Shown: positions 52,723 through 61,887 of the stretch, piece after piece | How the letters are laid out: the number at the start of each line of letters is the position of its first letter | How positions within the stretch are numbered: the first letter of the stretch is position 1 | DNA from: Porphyrobacter sp. | Lineage (GTDB): Bacteria; Pseudomonadota; Alphaproteobacteria; Sphingomonadales; Sphingomonadaceae | Reading direction: 5' to 3' | Length of the DNA: 64,000 nucleotides | Assembly (NCBI GenBank): GCA_016125555.1 | Contig: WGLN01000004.1 | Location: 62,001-126,000 of the forward strand | Position numbers and translations under genes: made by a program | The notes under the pieces: generated by a model | Database searches by the model: none | What the model was told of the DNA's origin: nothing | Seen by the model: only the letters and a program-made list of their open reading frames with translations

Positions 52723-53777
52723 GGGCGCGCGCCCTTGACCTCGACCTTCGCCGCGGGGCGCGCCGGGGCGTCCACCAGCGTGACCGCCTGCCCTTCGCGC
52801 AGCTTCTGCACGCCTTCGACGATGATGCGTGCGCCCTTCGCAAGATCGGCTTCGAGCAACGCCAGCCCATCACGCCGCGCGGCGATGGTGACGGGGACGC
52901 GCACCGCCTTGCCCTGCCGCACCGCGAAGACGGAGGCCCCGTCGCCGGTCCACATCACCGCCGCCTCGGGCACCGCGGGGCGCAGCTGCCCGCGATCGGC
53001 GAAGCGCACGCCGAAGCTCATCCCGGGGCGATAGCGGTCGGCGCGGTTGTCGATCACCGCACGGGCGCGGTAGCTGCGCTGCTCCTGCTCGATGGTGCTG
53101 TCGACTGCCTCGATGCTGGTGGCGATCTCGCGGTCGGGATCGGCGAAGGGCACGACGGTAACGCTCTGTCCCGGCCGCAGCCGCCGGAACACCGCCTCGG
53201 GGGCGTTGAAATCGATGTAGAGCCGCGCACGCTGGTCGATCTGGGCAACGCGCGTGGTCGGCGTCACCCGGTCGCCGGGGTCGAGCTCGGAAAAGCTGAC
53301 ATGGCCCGCAAACGGCGCGCGAATGGTGCGCTCGGCGAGCGCCAGTGCGGCCTGGTCGCGCTCGATCCGCGCCGCGGCGAGCGCGGTCTCGCCCGCCTCG
53401 ATCTGGCTGTCGGACAGCGCGCCGGTATCCTCGATCCGGCGATAGCGGGCGAGCAGCTGCTCGGCCTCGGCGACCCGCACCTCGGCGAGCTTCAGCGCGA
53501 GGCGCTCTGCCCGCGCATCGAGCTCGACCAGCACCGCGCCCGCGCGCACGAAGGCGCCCGGCGAGAAGCGCACCGCCGCGACCCGGCCCGACACCTCGGG
53601 GAAGATCTCCGCCGAGCGGGCGGCGCGGGCGGTGCCGACCGCCTCGACCACCTGCTCGTCGGCGAGCAGGCGCACGGGCTCGGCCACCACCGCGATGTCG
53701 CGGTCGGCGCGGGGCTGCTTGTCGGCAGAACAGGCGGCGAGCAGCGCAAGGGCCGCCACGGGAATGAAATGGCGCAT
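52719..53777 (-). CDS. Membrane-fusion (periplasmic adaptor) protein of RND pump
   Basis: This 352-residue lipoprotein (lipobox LALLAACSA) has the adaptor layout: barrel-sandwich halves (EIFPEVSGRVAAVRFSPGAF, RTIRAPFAGHVSFSELDPGD), a helical hairpin between them (AEAEQLLARYRRIEDTGALS), a beta-barrel and a membrane-proximal domain (EGVQKLREGQAVTLV). It links the inner-membrane pump to the outer-membrane duct. First gene of the MFP-RND-OMF operon; its stop overlaps the RND ATG. It is divergent from the M24 peptidase across 138 bases. Confidence 0.92.
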   Translation of the reverse strand: MRHFIPVAALALLAACSADKQPRADRDIAVVAEPVRLLADEQVVEAVGTARAARSAEIFPEVSGRVAAVRFSPGAFVRAGAVLVELDARAERLALKLAEVRVAEAEQLLARYRRIEDTGALSDSQIEAGETALAAARIERDQAALALAERTIRAPFAGHVSFSELDPGDRVTPTTRVAQIDQRARLYIDFNAPEAVFRRLRPGQSVTVVPFADPDREIATSIEAVDSTIEQEQRSYRARAVIDNRADRYRPGMSFGVRFADRGQLRPAVPEAAVMWTGDGASVFAVRQGKAVRVPVTIAARRDGLALLEADLAKGARIIVEGVQKLREGQAVTLVDAPARPAAKVEVKGARP

Positions 53778-53915
53778 TGTTCTTAGGTTTTTCGAATCTC
53801 TGCAGCTTTGTCCATTCAATCCCGCGGCGGCGCGCCGGTTCCGCGAGGCTTGCCGGAAGGCGCGGGGCGCGGCATGGTCGGGACCGGCGATAGAGCAAGG
53901 CGGAGGAACGGGGAC

Positions 53916-55286
53916 ATGGGGCGAATGACGGTCGGCGCGGCGCTTTTCGCGATGCTCGCAGGCGCGGCGCTGCCGACCGCGGCACAGGCCGAGACGCCAA
54001 TCGCGATGAGCGAGACCGAGGTCGCGCATCCCGCCTTGCCGCCGATCCTCGGCCTGCGCGAGCGCGCCGCGGCCGAAAACCGCATCCTCGCCGACCGGCT
54101 CGACAATGTGATCCCCGCGATCATGCGCGCCGAGGGCATCGACCTGTGGCTGCTGGTCGCGCGCGAGTATTTCGAGGACCCGGTGGTTGCCACCATGCTC
54201 GATGCCGAGAGCATGCATGCGCGCCGCCGGACGATCCTGGTCTTTTACGATCCCGGCAACGGCAAGCCGGTCGAGCGGCTGACCGTCAGCCGATACGGCC
54301 TTGGCGGGTTGTTCGCGCCCGCCTGGAACCCCGAACAACAGCCCGACCAGTGGCAGGCCGTGGCGGACCTCATCGCGGCGCGCAACCCGCGGAAAATCGC
54401 GATCAATTCCTCCGACCTCACGCCCTTCGCCGACGGAATGACGCTCAGCCAGTACGACCGCTTCATGTCCGCCCTGCCGCCCGCGCTCCACGAACGGGTG
54501 GTGAGCGGCGAGGGGTTGGCGAACCGCTGGCTCGAAACCCGCACCCCTGCCGAGATGGCGCTCTACCCCGGCATCGTCCGCCTCGCCCACGCGGTGATCG
54601 GCGAGGCCTTTTCGCGGAACGTCATCACGCCGGGCATCACCACGGCCGAAGAGGTGCAATGGTGGTATCGCGACCGGCTGATGCAATTGGGCCTGACCCC
54701 GTGGTTCCACCCCTCGGTGGGCATCCAGCGGCAGGGGGCCGAAGGCATGCTCGAAGGCGACGAGGTCATCCAGCCGGGCGACCTCCTCTGGACCGATTTC
54801 GGCATCACCTACCTGCGTCTCAACACCGATACGCAGCACCTCGCCTATGTGCTGAAGCCCGGCGAGAGCGCCGCACCGGCGGGGCTCAAGGCGGGGCTGG
54901 CGAACTCCAACCGGGTGCAGGACATCCTGAGGAGCCGCTTCAAGGTCGGACGGTCGGGCAACGAGGCGCTCGCCCTCGCCCGCGCCGAGGCGATTGCAGC
55001 GGGGCTCGACCCGTCGATCTACACCCATCCCATCGGGTCGCACGGGCACGGCGCGGGGCCGCCGATCGGCGCCTGGGACAACCAGCAGGGCGATGCGCGC
55101 GGGGAAGGGCCGGTCCGGGCGAACACCGCCTGGTCGATCGAACTCACCTCCTATGCAAGCGTGCCCGAGTGGGGCGGCCAGCGGGTCGATTTCCGCACCG
55201 AGGAGAACGCCTTCTTCGACGGCGAAACCGTGCGCTTCATCGACGGGCGCCAGACCGACCTCACCCTGATACCGTCTGACCGCTGA
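53916..55286 (+). CDS. Secreted M24-family metallopeptidase (Xaa-Pro type)
   Basis: This 456-residue protein has a signal peptide (LFAMLAGAALPTAAQAE), a creatinase-like N-terminal domain and a pita-bread peptidase domain. The metal ligands are visible: Asp in LWTDFGITY, Asp in LNTDTQHLAY, His in IGSHGHGAG, Glu in SIELTSYA and Glu in RTEENAFF. It probably trims proline-containing peptides in the periplasm. The ATG at 53916 follows GGAGGAACGGGG. It precedes mmsA by 81 bases. Confidence 0.87.
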   Translation: MGRMTVGAALFAMLAGAALPTAAQAETPIAMSETEVAHPALPPILGLRERAAAENRILADRLDNVIPAIMRAEGIDLWLLVAREYFEDPVVATMLDAESMHARRRTILVFYDPGNGKPVERLTVSRYGLGGLFAPAWNPEQQPDQWQAVADLIAARNPRKIAINSSDLTPFADGMTLSQYDRFMSALPPALHERVVSGEGLANRWLETRTPAEMALYPGIVRLAHAVIGEAFSRNVITPGITTAEEVQWWYRDRLMQLGLTPWFHPSVGIQRQGAEGMLEGDEVIQPGDLLWTDFGITYLRLNTDTQHLAYVLKPGESAAPAGLKAGLANSNRVQDILRSRFKVGRSGNEALALARAEAIAAGLDPSIYTHPIGSHGHGAGPPIGAWDNQQGDARGEGPVRANTAWSIELTSYASVPEWGGQRVDFRTEENAFFDGETVRFIDGRQTDLTLIPSDR

Positions 55287-55367
55287 GCACTTTTGAGGGG
55301 CGCCGCGCCCCTTGCATGGGCGGCGCTCGGGGGGCATTGGGGCGGCAGAGACAGGAGACACCCCCCG

Positions 55368-56873
55368 ATGACCCAGGCACTGCGTCAGATTGACCACTTC
55401 ATCGTCGGCGACACGCCGCCCGCGACCCGCAAGCATTCCATCTGGAACCCCTCGACCGGCGAGGTGCAGGCCGAGGTCGCGCTGGGCGATGCCGCCCTCC
55501 TCGCCCGCGCGGTCGAGACCGCAAGACGCGTCCAGCCCGGCTGGGCCGCGACCAACCCGCAGCGCCGCGCGCGGGTGATGTTCGCCTTCAAGGAACTGGT
55601 CGAGGCGAACATGCAAAGCCTCGCCGAACTGCTCTCCTCCGAGCACGGCAAGACCGTGCCCGACGCGCGCGGCGACGTGCAGCGCGGCCTTGAAGTGATC
55701 GAATATGCCTGCGGCATTCCGCAGATCATGAAGGGCGAATACACCCACGGCGCGGGGCCGGGGATCGATGTCTATTCGATGCGCCAGCCGCTCGGCATCG
55801 GCGCGGGGATCACCCCGTTCAACTTCCCGGCGATGATCCCGATGTGGATGTTCGGCATGGCGTGTGCGGCGGGCAATGCCTTCATCCTCAAGCCCTCCGA
55901 GCGTGACCCGAGCGTGCCGGTGCGCCTCGCCGAACTCTTCGTGGAGGCCGGCGCGCCCGAGGGGCTGCTGCAGGTCGTCCACGGCGACAAGGAAATGGTC
56001 GACGCGATCATCGACAATCCCGATATCGCCGCGATCAGCTTCGTCGGAAGCTCGGACATAGCGCAATATATCTATTCGCGCGGCACGGCTAACAACAAGC
56101 GCGTGCAGGCCTTCGGGGGCGCGAAGAACCACGGGATCGTGCTGCCCGATGCGGACCTCGACCAGGTCGTCACCGACCTCACAGGCGCGGCCTTCGGCTC
56201 GGCGGGCGAGCGCTGCATGGCGCTGCCCGTGGTGGTGCCGGTGGGCGAGGAAACCGCCGAGCGCCTCAAGGAGAAACTGCTCAAGTCCATCGCTGCCTTG
56301 CGCATCGGCGTCTCCAACGATCCCGACGCGGATTACGGCCCGGTCGTCACCCCCGAGCACAAGGCGCGGATCGAGCATTGGATCACCACCGCCGAGGAAG
56401 AGGGCGCCGAAATCGTCGTCGACGGGCGCGGCTTCACGCTGCAGGGCCACGAGAAGGGCTTCTTCGTCGGACCGACCCTGATCGACCGCGTGACCCCGCA
56501 GATGAAGTCCTATCAGGAGGAAATCTTCGGCCCCGTGCTCCAGATCGTGCGCGCGAGCGACTTCGAGCACGCGCTGAAGCTTCCGAGCGAGCACCAGTAT
56601 GGCAACGGTGTCGCGATCTTCACGAGGAACGGCCACGCCGCGCGCGAATTCGCCGCGCGGGTCAATGTCGGGATGGTCGGGATCAACGTGCCGATCCCGG
56701 TGCCGGTCGCCTACCATAGCTTCGGCGGGTGGAAGCGTTCGGGCTTCGGCGACATCGACCAGTATGGCGTCGAGGGCTTGCGCTTCTGGACCAAGAACAA
56801 GAAGGTGACCCAGCGCTGGCCCGATGGCGGCGGCGATGGCTCCAACGCCTTCGTCATCCCGACCATGGGGTGA
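55368..56873 (+). CDS. mmsA: CoA-acylating methylmalonate-semialdehyde dehydrogenase
   Basis: This 501-residue aldehyde dehydrogenase converts methylmalonate semialdehyde to propionyl-CoA in valine and inositol breakdown. It contains the Rossmann region (GITPFNFPAMIPMWMFGMA), the strand-loop PSERDPSVP and the nucleophile Cys283 in GSAGERCMALP. The ERCMA motif is typical of MmsA, which uses CoA, unlike hydrolytic ALDHs. The ATG follows ACAGGAGACA. Propionyl-CoA it produces could feed the carboxylase at 4-7.7 kb, though they are far apart. The lipoprotein gene starts four bases after its stop. Confidence 0.92.
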   Translation: MTQALRQIDHFIVGDTPPATRKHSIWNPSTGEVQAEVALGDAALLARAVETARRVQPGWAATNPQRRARVMFAFKELVEANMQSLAELLSSEHGKTVPDARGDVQRGLEVIEYACGIPQIMKGEYTHGAGPGIDVYSMRQPLGIGAGITPFNFPAMIPMWMFGMACAAGNAFILKPSERDPSVPVRLAELFVEAGAPEGLLQVVHGDKEMVDAIIDNPDIAAISFVGSSDIAQYIYSRGTANNKRVQAFGGAKNHGIVLPDADLDQVVTDLTGAAFGSAGERCMALPVVVPVGEETAERLKEKLLKSIAALRIGVSNDPDADYGPVVTPEHKARIEHWITTAEEEGAEIVVDGRGFTLQGHEKGFFVGPTLIDRVTPQMKSYQEEIFGPVLQIVRASDFEHALKLPSEHQYGNGVAIFTRNGHAAREFAARVNVGMVGINVPIPVPVAYHSFGGWKRSGFGDIDQYGVEGLRFWTKNKKVTQRWPDGGGDGSNAFVIPTMG

Positions 56874-56877
56874 CGAT

Positions 56878-57345
56878 ATGCGGCTTATCCTTCTTGCCCC
56901 CGCGCTGCTGGCGCTCGCCGCCTGCGGTTCGCCCGAGCCTGCCCCCGATGCTCCCGATGACACGCCGATCCCGGTCGAACCGGACGGCGGGATCGGCGAC
57001 GGCGCGGGGCCGCCCGCAGCGCTCGCCGGAACCATCCCCGCGCGCTTTCAGGGCGTATGGGATGCCGAAGGCGGCGACTGCTCGCCCGCTTCCGAAACCC
57101 GGCTGGAAGTCGGCCCCGACCGGCTCGAATATTACGAGAGCCTCGGCACCGTCACCGGCGTCGAGCCTTCGGAGGGCGCGGATGCGCTCGTCACGCTGGC
57201 GATGGAGGGCGAGGGGCAGAGCTGGACCGACACTGTGCGCCTGCAACTCGGCGAAACGGAGGGGCGCGAACGGCTGCTGCTGCTGCCCGGGCCCGACAGC
57301 GAGAACCTGCCCCGCCCGCTCCCGCGCTTCCGCTGCCCGGCCTAG
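56878..57345 (+). CDS. Hypothetical lipoprotein
   Basis: This 155-residue protein has a lipobox (LLALAACGSP), a Pro/Asp-rich linker (about 20-48) and a compact C-terminal region (IPARFQGVWDAEGGDC, RLEVGPDRLEYYESLGTVTG) that looks like a small beta-structured domain with two cysteines (GGDCSP, RFRCPA) that could pair. No family recognised. It starts four bases after mmsA, so it is co-transcribed, and its stop overlaps the convergent Nmad3 gene. Confidence 0.75.
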   Translation: MRLILLAPALLALAACGSPEPAPDAPDDTPIPVEPDGGIGDGAGPPAALAGTIPARFQGVWDAEGGDCSPASETRLEVGPDRLEYYESLGTVTGVEPSEGADALVTLAMEGEGQSWTDTVRLQLGETEGRERLLLLPGPDSENLPRPLPRFRCPA

Positions 57346-58076
57346 CCGCGTTCGATTTCGGCGATGACCCGCTCGAGCCACCCGCGCGGCTCCGGGTCGT
57401 CGCCCACATGCGCAACGAATTCCTGCCCGCGCGAGACCGCCGTCAGCCGGCCTTCCTCGCCCCAGCGCCACGGCGCCTCGTGGCAGCTGAGGCCGGTGCG
57501 GGCGAGCCACGAGGGCACGCGCCAGCGGCTCGGGCTTTCGCCGGGTGCGGTGAGGCGCAGGCTGGCAGGCGCAGCCTTCGCCGTTCCCCCCCGCCCGACA
57601 TAGAGCATGTCGTTGTTGGCGTGCAGCCCGAAGGCGTGCGGCTGGCCGAGCGCGCGGTAATGGTCGCGCGTCGCCTCGTCGCAGGTCACGAGGTCGATGC
57701 GCTGCTCGACCTGCAAGTAGGCGAAGATGCGGTGATGCCGCCCCTCGCCTTCACCATCGAACAGGCCGAAGAAGAGGAAGACGTCGCCTTCCCTCACCCC
57801 CTGCTTCACCAGATGCCCCTGCGCCGCGTGGCACTGGCCGAGGATCGCGGTGCCGCAATCGCGGAACATCGGATCGTGGTGGCAGGCATCCCCCACCCCC
57901 AGCCTGCCCCGGCTCGCCTTCGCGGCGTGCTCGCCCAACCCGAGGTCGCCATAGGTGACCGGCGAGAGGCCCTTGCTGTCGGGGATCGGCAGGCTCACCG
58001 GGCGGCCCGCCACGATCGGCGACGGCCCGCCGCCCGCCGCGCTGTCGAAGCCCTTGCGGGAGAAGATGATGCGCAT
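57342..58076 (-). CDS. Nmad3 (nucleotide-modification-associated domain 3) protein
   Basis: This 244-residue protein begins MRIIFSRKGFDSAAGGGPSP followed by PVSLPIPDSK, SPVTYGDLGLG, CHHDPMF, GVREGDVFLFFGLFDGEG and LHANNDMLYVGRGG. This fits the pattern of the Nmad3 family, proposed from gene neighbourhoods to work with nucleotide-modifying enzymes. No phage or base-modification genes are adjacent, so the role here is unclear. The frame is open far upstream, but the N-terminus is well defined by the family start. Confidence in the family is good, in function low. Confidence 0.75.
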   Translation of the reverse strand: MRIIFSRKGFDSAAGGGPSPIVAGRPVSLPIPDSKGLSPVTYGDLGLGEHAAKASRGRLGVGDACHHDPMFRDCGTAILGQCHAAQGHLVKQGVREGDVFLFFGLFDGEGEGRHHRIFAYLQVEQRIDLVTCDEATRDHYRALGQPHAFGLHANNDMLYVGRGGTAKAAPASLRLTAPGESPSRWRVPSWLARTGLSCHEAPWRWGEEGRLTAVSRGQEFVAHVGDDPEPRGWLERVIAEIERG

Positions 58077-58166
58077 CCCCGCTCCATCGCCCCGCCGCGC
58101 GCCGCGCACAAGGCCATCCATCCGCGCTTGGCATTTGCCCCCGCAAGCGGCTAAGGGCCGCGCGCT

Positions 58167-58982
58167 ATGGTGAACGAGATCAAGGCGACCGCGCTGGTGA
58201 TGGCGGGCAAGCGTTCGGGCGTGCTCGATCCGCTCGCCGCGCGCGCGGGCGTGGCGCAGAAGGCGGTGGTGCCGGTCAACGGCGTGCCGATGATCGAGCG
58301 GGTGGTGGCGCAGGTTGCCGCCTGCCCGGAAGTGGGCGCGATCCGCGTGGTGGCGCATGACGAGGGCGAGATTGCGCGCCTGCCCACGATCGCGAAGCTG
58401 ATCGAGGAAGGTCGGCTGACGATGATCGAGGGCCGCTTCAACATCGTCGATTCGGTGTTCGCCGGGGCCGAAGGCGCGGATTTCCCGCTGCTCATCACCA
58501 CCGCCGACAACTGCCTCGTCACGCCCGAAGGCTACTCCGAATTCGTCGCGAAATGCCTTGCCGAACAGGCCGGCGGCGCGGCGGCGCTGGCGCGGCGCGA
58601 GGACGTGCAGGCCGCCGATCCGGAAGGGCAGAAGCGGTTCTACGAGTTCAGGGACGGCGGCTATTCGAACTGCAACACCTACTGGCTCGGCAGCGCCGCG
58701 GCGCTCTCGGCAGCCGAAGTGATGCGCGAGGGCGGACAGTTCATCAAATATCCGCGCCGCATCATCAAGGCCTTCGGGCTCCTCAACCTGATCCGCTTCC
58801 GGATGGGCTGGGGCGCGAAGGAGAAGCTGTTCGCGCAGATCTCGCGGCGCTTCGGCTTCAAGCTGGTGCCGGTGGTGCTGTCCGACGGGCATTTCGCCAT
58901 CGACGTCGACAACGAGCGCACCTTCGCGGTGACCGAGAAAATCCTGAAGCGCCGCGAAGGCGACCGCACGGGGGCGGCCTGA
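58167..58982 (+). CDS. MobA-like nucleotidyltransferase-family protein
   Basis: This 271-residue protein has a GT-A/NTP-transferase fold start, but the usual L-A-G-G-x-G-x-R loop is altered to VMAGKRSGVLDPLA. Later motifs are KAVVPVNGVPMIERVV, LLITTADNCLVTPEGY and DGHFAIDVDNERTF. It may transfer a nucleotide to a sugar or alcohol phosphate, or be a distant member without classical activity. It precedes a polysaccharide flippase by 28 bases, suggesting envelope glycan or polar-lipid synthesis. It is divergent from Nmad3. Confidence 0.75.
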   Translation: MVNEIKATALVMAGKRSGVLDPLAARAGVAQKAVVPVNGVPMIERVVAQVAACPEVGAIRVVAHDEGEIARLPTIAKLIEEGRLTMIEGRFNIVDSVFAGAEGADFPLLITTADNCLVTPEGYSEFVAKCLAEQAGGAAALARREDVQAADPEGQKRFYEFRDGGYSNCNTYWLGSAAALSAAEVMREGGQFIKYPRRIIKAFGLLNLIRFRMGWGAKEKLFAQISRRFGFKLVPVVLSDGHFAIDVDNERTFAVTEKILKRREGDRTGAA

Positions 58983-59010
58983 CGCGGCCGGCCCGCGCGC
59001 GGGACAAGGG

Positions 59011-60333
59011 ATGAAGCGCCTGTTCTCCAACATGGGCTGGCTGCTGGGCGGACGCGGCGTCAACGCGCTGCTGAGCCTCGTCTATCTCGCGCTCGCCACC
59101 CGCGCACTGGGCACGGTGGGCTTCGGTCATTTCGCGCTGATCGTGGCATTGGGCCAGGCGATCACCGGGCTCGCCAATTTCCAGACCTGGCAGTTCATCG
59201 TCCGCTGGGGCGCGAATGGCGACGGGGGCAGTATCGATCCGGACAAGGCGCGCGAGGCGACCGGCTTTGCGGTCGCGCTCGACATCGTCTCGGCAGCGCT
59301 CGGCATCGCCATCGCCGGGGCCGTGATCCTGAGCGCGCCCTACTGGCTCAAGGTCCCGCGCGAATTGCTCGGGCTCGCCTTCTTCTACTGCGCGGTGAGC
59401 CTTGCGGCGATCCGCACCACGCCGACCGGCATCCTGCGCCTCCATTTCCGCTACGCCAGCGCGGCGGCGGCCGAGGCGGTGCAGCCGGTGATCCGGGCGC
59501 TCGGCGCCGGGTTGGCATTCTTCCTCATGCCCACGGTGACCGGCTTCATCCTCGCCTATGCCGCCTCGGAGGTGGCGGTCGCCATCGCGCTGTGGGTGGT
59601 GGCGAGCCGGGTGCAGCCGGTCAGCCTTTCCTCGGTCAGCCTCAAGGCCATCCCCGCGCGCGACAAGGGCGCATGGCGCTTCGTGGTCTCGACCAATCTT
59701 TCGGGCAGCCTTTCGGTGGCGGGCAAGCAGGTGATGATCCTGCTGGTCGGCACCTTCGGCGGCGCGGCGCTGGCAGGCGGCTTCCGGGTCGCGAGCCAGC
59801 TCGGCCAGGCGCTGGTCAGCCTCGCGCAGACGGTCTCCAAGGCGATCCTGCCCGAACTCGTCCACGCGCGCGAGAACGCGCTCGACATCGCCCGGCGCAT
59901 GGCGAACATCGCCGCGGTGGGCGGGGTGATCGCGGTCGCCACGGCACTCGTGTTCGGGCGGGTCGGGCTCGAATTCATCGCCGGACCGGAGTTCGGGGCG
60001 TTCTATTGGGCGATGGTCATCCTCGCCATTGCCGGCGCGGTCGAGCTGGTGGGCGCAAGCCTCGAATCCCTGCTCGTCTCGGCGGGCAAGGCCCACATCG
60101 CCTTCGTGGTGCGCGCGGTGCCGACGGTGCTGGCGCTGGTGCTGCTCGACACCGCGATCCAGTGGAACGGCGCCAAGGGCGCGGCCTTCGCGCTGCTGGG
60201 ATCGAGCAGCCTTGCGGTGATCGGCTTCTACGTCGCGATCCTCAACCTCGGCCAGATCCGCCTGGTGGTGGAGGACGACGGGGAGGCGGAGGAGGCCGAG
60301 CCGCAGCCCGCCTCCTCCTCGACCGACGCCTGA
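59011..60333 (+). CDS. Polysaccharide flippase-like (MOP superfamily) membrane protein
   Basis: This 440-residue protein has about 12 membrane segments and the Wzx/RfbX-type start (NMGWLLGGRGVNALLSLVYL, LATRALGTVGFGHFALIVAL). Such proteins move lipid-linked sugars across the inner membrane. The C-terminus is acidic (VVEDDGEAEEAEPQ). It is coupled in position to the nucleotidyltransferase gene. The stop abuts the convergent gcvPB stop with no gap. Substrate unknown. Confidence 0.85.
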   Translation: MKRLFSNMGWLLGGRGVNALLSLVYLALATRALGTVGFGHFALIVALGQAITGLANFQTWQFIVRWGANGDGGSIDPDKAREATGFAVALDIVSAALGIAIAGAVILSAPYWLKVPRELLGLAFFYCAVSLAAIRTTPTGILRLHFRYASAAAAEAVQPVIRALGAGLAFFLMPTVTGFILAYAASEVAVAIALWVVASRVQPVSLSSVSLKAIPARDKGAWRFVVSTNLSGSLSVAGKQVMILLVGTFGGAALAGGFRVASQLGQALVSLAQTVSKAILPELVHARENALDIARRMANIAAVGGVIAVATALVFGRVGLEFIAGPEFGAFYWAMVILAIAGAVELVGASLESLLVSAGKAHIAFVVRAVPTVLALVLLDTAIQWNGAKGAAFALLGSSSLAVIGFYVAILNLGQIRLVVEDDGEAEEAEPQPASSSTDA

Positions 60334-61887
60334 TTACGCCTCGAAGGTCAGCTTGGGCTTTCTCGCCGCGGCGGTTTCGTCGAGCCGGCGACGCGGAGCG
60401 TAGTAGGGCGCCTGCTTCAGCCCCTCGTCGCCCGCCAGCGCGCGTTCCACCACCGCGCGTAAGGCGGTGATGAACTGGTCGATCGCCGCCTTGCTCTCGG
60501 TCTCGGTCGGCTCGACCAGCATCGCGCCGTGGACGACCAGCGGGAAATAGACCGTCATCGGGTGGTAGCCCTCGTCGATCAGGCCCTTGGCGACGTCGAG
60601 CGTCGTCAGACCCTCGGTGAAGTCCTTGTCGCCGAACAGCGCCTCGTGCATGCACGGGCCGCTTGCGGCGAAGGGGGCGTGGAGAATGTCCTCCATGCTG
60701 CGCAGGATGTAATTGGCGTTGAGCACCGCGTCCTCGGCCACCTGCTTCAATCCATCCGCGCCGTGGCTGAGCATATAGGTCAGCGCGCGGGTGAACATCC
60801 CCATCTGGCCGTGGAAGGCGGTCATGCGGCCGAACGAAGGCCCGCGCTCCTCGCGGTCCTCCTCCTCGACGAGGTAGAAGGTGCCGCCATCGTCCTTGCG
60901 CACGAAGGGCAGCGGGGCAAAGGGGGCGAGCGCCTCGGACAGAACCACCGGCCCCGAACCCGGCCCGCCGCCGCCATGCGGGGTGGAGAAGGTCTTGTGG
61001 AGATTGATGTGCATCGCATCGACGCCGAGGTCGCCCGGGCGCACCTTGCCGACGATGGCGTTGAAGTTGGCCCCGTCGCAATAGACATAACCGCCCGCCG
61101 CGTGGACCGCATCGGCGATTTCGCGGAAGTCCTTCTCGAACAACCCGCAGGTGTTGGGGTTGGTGATCATCACCGCCGCCACGTCCGGCCCGAGCCGCGC
61201 CTTCAATGCCGCCACGTCCACGCGACCTTCGGGCGTCGCGGGAATGTCCTCGACCCGGTAATTGGCGAAGGCGGCGGTGGCGGGGTTGGTGCCGTGGGCG
61301 CTCTCGGGCACCAGCACCACTTCGCGCGCGTCCCCGCGCGCCTCGTGCGCGGCGCGGATCGCGAGAATGCCGCACAGCTCGCCATGCGCGCCCGCCTTGG
61401 GGCTCATGGCGACGGCGGGCATGCCCGTCAGCTTGCACAGCCATTCGCCGAGCTGGTGGATCACCTCGAGCGCGCCCTGCACCGCGTTCTGGGGCGCGAG
61501 CGGGTGAATGTCGGCGAAGCCCGGCAGGCGCGCGATCTTCTCGTTCAAGCGCGGGTTGTGCTTCATGGTGCACGAACCCAAGGGGAAGAAACCGAGGTCG
61601 ATGCCGTAGTTCTGGCGGCTGAGGCGGGTGTAGTGGCGCACCGTCTCGGGCTCGGTCAACCCGACGAGGCCGATGGCTTCGTCGCGCGCAAGGCCGCCGA
61701 GGCGGGTCGGCGCATCGGCGTCCACCGCGGGCAGGTCCACGCCGGTGACGTCCGCGCGGCCGATTTCGAACAGCAGCGGCTCTTCCAGCATCAGCGCGCG
61801 GTTGCCGGTGGTGGTGGCGGGACCGTTGTGCATCCCGTCGGCGGGGGTCATCTCGGGCTTCCAGCCGGAGGTGTTGGGCGCGTTCAT
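60334..61887 (-). CDS. gcvPB: Glycine dehydrogenase (decarboxylating) subunit 2
   Basis: This 517-residue PLP subunit of the split P-protein decarboxylates glycine and passes aminomethyl to lipoyl-H protein. The PLP lysine lies in NLHKTFSTPHGGGGPGSGP. Other markers are GFFPLGSCTMKHNPRLNEK near residue 100 and SPKAGAHGELCG. The ATG overlaps the subunit 1 stop by one base, giving the normal gcvPA-gcvPB order. gcvT and gcvH are not in the window. Confidence 0.95.
   Translation of the reverse strand: MNAPNTSGWKPEMTPADGMHNGPATTTGNRALMLEEPLLFEIGRADVTGVDLPAVDADAPTRLGGLARDEAIGLVGLTEPETVRHYTRLSRQNYGIDLGFFPLGSCTMKHNPRLNEKIARLPGFADIHPLAPQNAVQGALEVIHQLGEWLCKLTGMPAVAMSPKAGAHGELCGILAIRAAHEARGDAREVVLVPESAHGTNPATAAFANYRVEDIPATPEGRVDVAALKARLGPDVAAVMITNPNTCGLFEKDFREIADAVHAAGGYVYCDGANFNAIVGKVRPGDLGVDAMHINLHKTFSTPHGGGGPGSGPVVLSEALAPFAPLPFVRKDDGGTFYLVEEEDREERGPSFGRMTAFHGQMGMFTRALTYMLSHGADGLKQVAEDAVLNANYILRSMEDILHAPFAASGPCMHEALFGDKDFTEGLTTLDVAKGLIDEGYHPMTVYFPLVVHGAMLVEPTETESKAAIDQFITALRAVVERALAGDEGLKQAPYYAPRRRLDETAAARKPKLTFEA

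Noticed and set aside
52719..57035. A continuous open frame of more than 1,400 codons on the minus strand spanning mmsA and the M24 peptidase
   Set aside because: It is a by-product of high GC content. Only its last 352 codons match a protein family (the adaptor protein), and the rest is antisense to well-supported genes.
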